In this document: positions 63,376-64,000 of the stretch, piece after piece
Numbering within the stretch: position 1 is the first letter of the stretch
Layout: every line of letters begins with the position of its first letter
Source of the DNA: Candidatus Binataceae bacterium
Lineage (GTDB): Bacteria; Desulfobacterota; Binatia; Binatales; Binataceae
Length of the DNA: 64,000 nt
Direction of reading: 5' to 3'
NCBI GenBank assembly: GCA_036495685.1
Contig: DASXMJ010000051.1
Location: forward strand, 1-64,000
Program-made: the position numbers and the translations under genes
Notes under the pieces: generated by a model
The model's database searches: none
What the model saw: only the letters and a program-made list of their open reading frames with translations
What the model was told of the DNA's origin: nothing

Positions 63376-63420
63376 AGAGACCGTCAAATAACACTATCGC
63401 CCATTTCACCGATAGTCTCT
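63376..63420. repeat. Nested inverted repeats upstream of the glycosyltransferase
   Basis: ACTATCG (63393-63399) pairs with CGATAGT (63410-63416), and the flanking AGAGAC (63376-63381) pairs with GTCTCT (63415-63420), sharing two bases. The pair could form a bulged hairpin or an operator. No T-run follows. Confidence 0.4.
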
Positions 63421-63474
63421 AAATTGTGACTACGCGCTTCCTGCAGGCCCCGGTTCGGTTGATGAGGAAACGGC

Positions 63475-64000
63475 GTGGAAGAGAACCGGCAGAACGAGGA
63501 TAGCCCCGCACCCGACACGCGACGCCGCATTTGTGTCGTCAGCGAAACCTATTATCCGCAAGTTAACGGCGTCACCCTTACTCTGAACCATCTCGTGAAG
63601 GGATTGCAGGAGCTGGGACACCGCGTCTCAATCGTACGTCCCCAACAACACGGGTCTGACAGCCGTGGCCTTGACCCGAGCGTCACGGTGGTCGCCGGTC
63701 TGCCGCTCCCGGGATATAAGGGTTTGCAATTCGGCCTGCCTGCCGGGGCGTTGTTGCAACAGGTGTGGATGCGAAATCGCCCGGACGTGGTCTACGTTGC
63801 CACCGAAGGTCCGCTGGGTTGGTCGGCCGTCGGTGTCGCGCGCCGCCTGGCCATTCCGGTGTTCAGCGGCTTTCACACCAATTTCCACAGTTATTCGCGG
63901 TACTACGGCGTCGGGTATCTACACAGCATAGTGCTCCGCTACCTGCGCTGGTTTCACAACCGGACCCGGGGAACGCTGGTCCCGAGTTCCGACCTCCGAG
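63475..64000 (+). CDS. Glycosyltransferase family 4-like protein (3' end outside window)
   Basis: The start is GTG at 63475 with GAGGA 6 bases upstream; an in-frame stop at 63463 rules out earlier starts. The 175 residues seen begin RRICVVSETYYPQVNGVTLTLNHL, continue LVKGLQELGHRVSIVRPQQ, and include YVATEGPLGWSAVGVARRL and SGFHTNFHSYSRYYGVGYL. This is the N-terminal acceptor domain of PimB/MgtA-like GT4 enzymes, which add hexoses to lipids. The donor-binding half lies beyond the window. Confidence 0.85.
   Translation, partial: MEENRQNEDSPAPDTRRRICVVSETYYPQVNGVTLTLNHLVKGLQELGHRVSIVRPQQHGSDSRGLDPSVTVVAGLPLPGYKGLQFGLPAGALLQQVWMRNRPDVVYVATEGPLGWSAVGVARRLAIPVFSGFHTNFHSYSRYYGVGYLHSIVLRYLRWFHNRTRGTLVPSSDLR

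Noticed and set aside
1-64000. tRNA, rRNA, CRISPR array, transposon or prophage
   Set aside because: The larger non-coding gaps were read for cloverleaf ends, regularly spaced repeats, transposase motifs and terminal inverted repeats; none was convincing. Short RNAs inside genes cannot be excluded without covariance models.

Overview
This is a GC-rich bacterial chromosome segment with dense coding and about 55 protein genes. The cell is clearly Gram-negative: lptD (outer-membrane LPS insertion), an AMIN-domain periplasmic amidase, predicted lipoproteins and SPOR/rhomboid envelope genes are present. The gene mix combines a split-subunit glycine decarboxylase, glnD, scpAB, methylmalonyl-CoA epimerase-like and nitroreductase/VOC/dienelactone-hydrolase genes, and a decaprenyl-phosphate phosphoribosyltransferase-like UbiA protein. 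That fits a soil-type deltaproteobacterial-grade or Binatota-like lineage, but this placement is inference only. I see no rRNA, tRNA, CRISPR array, prophage or insertion sequence; the window is core and metabolic chromosome.

Layout. 0.2-0.7 kb: two small membrane proteins. 0.9-4.6 kb: ilvD, then a two-gene ABC-2 exporter with a good sigma70-type promoter. 4.8-7.4 kb (minus): phosphotransferase, crotonase-fold protein and NUDIX hydrolase. 7.5-8.5 kb: UbiA-type prenyltransferase. 8.5-20.4 kb (minus): a full tryptophan operon, trpL-trpE-trpG-trpD-trpC-trpF-trpB-trpA, running on into accD, folC and lptD. 20.6-26.2 kb: nudC, SPOR protein, argS, an SDR oxidoreductase, a methylmalonyl-CoA epimerase-like protein and a YIP1-like membrane protein. 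26.5-33.1 kb (minus): recD2, lipoprotein, MATE transporter and APC permease. 33.2-38.3 kb: folD divergent from gcvT-gcvPA-gcvPB. 38.4-41.5 kb (minus): mobA, a GNAT-like protein and aldehyde dehydrogenase. 41.7-51.5 kb: mutS, amidase, glnD, xer recombinase, M50 protease, scpA and scpB, all on one strand and tightly packed. 51.7-59.8 kb: dnaB, rhomboid, dienelactone hydrolase, a small lipoprotein-like gene, nitroreductase, a VOC protein, UPF0182 and a DUF1232-like protein. 59.9-64 kb: a thiamine-diphosphate decarboxylase/acyl-CoA synthetase pair, then a glycosyltransferase cut off by the window end.

The most striking element is the trp leader at 20250-20423. A 25-codon leader peptide with three alternating Trp codons (W-A-W-R-W) is followed by hand-foldable segments 1:2, 2:3 and 3:4. 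Segment 3:4 is a perfect 9-bp terminator hairpin with eight U residues. The promoter places transcription start almost on the leader ATG, so the leader peptide may be translated from a leaderless RNA. The glycine cleavage cluster lacks gcvH and instead carries a 20-codon ORF joined to both neighbours by 4-base stop/start overlaps.
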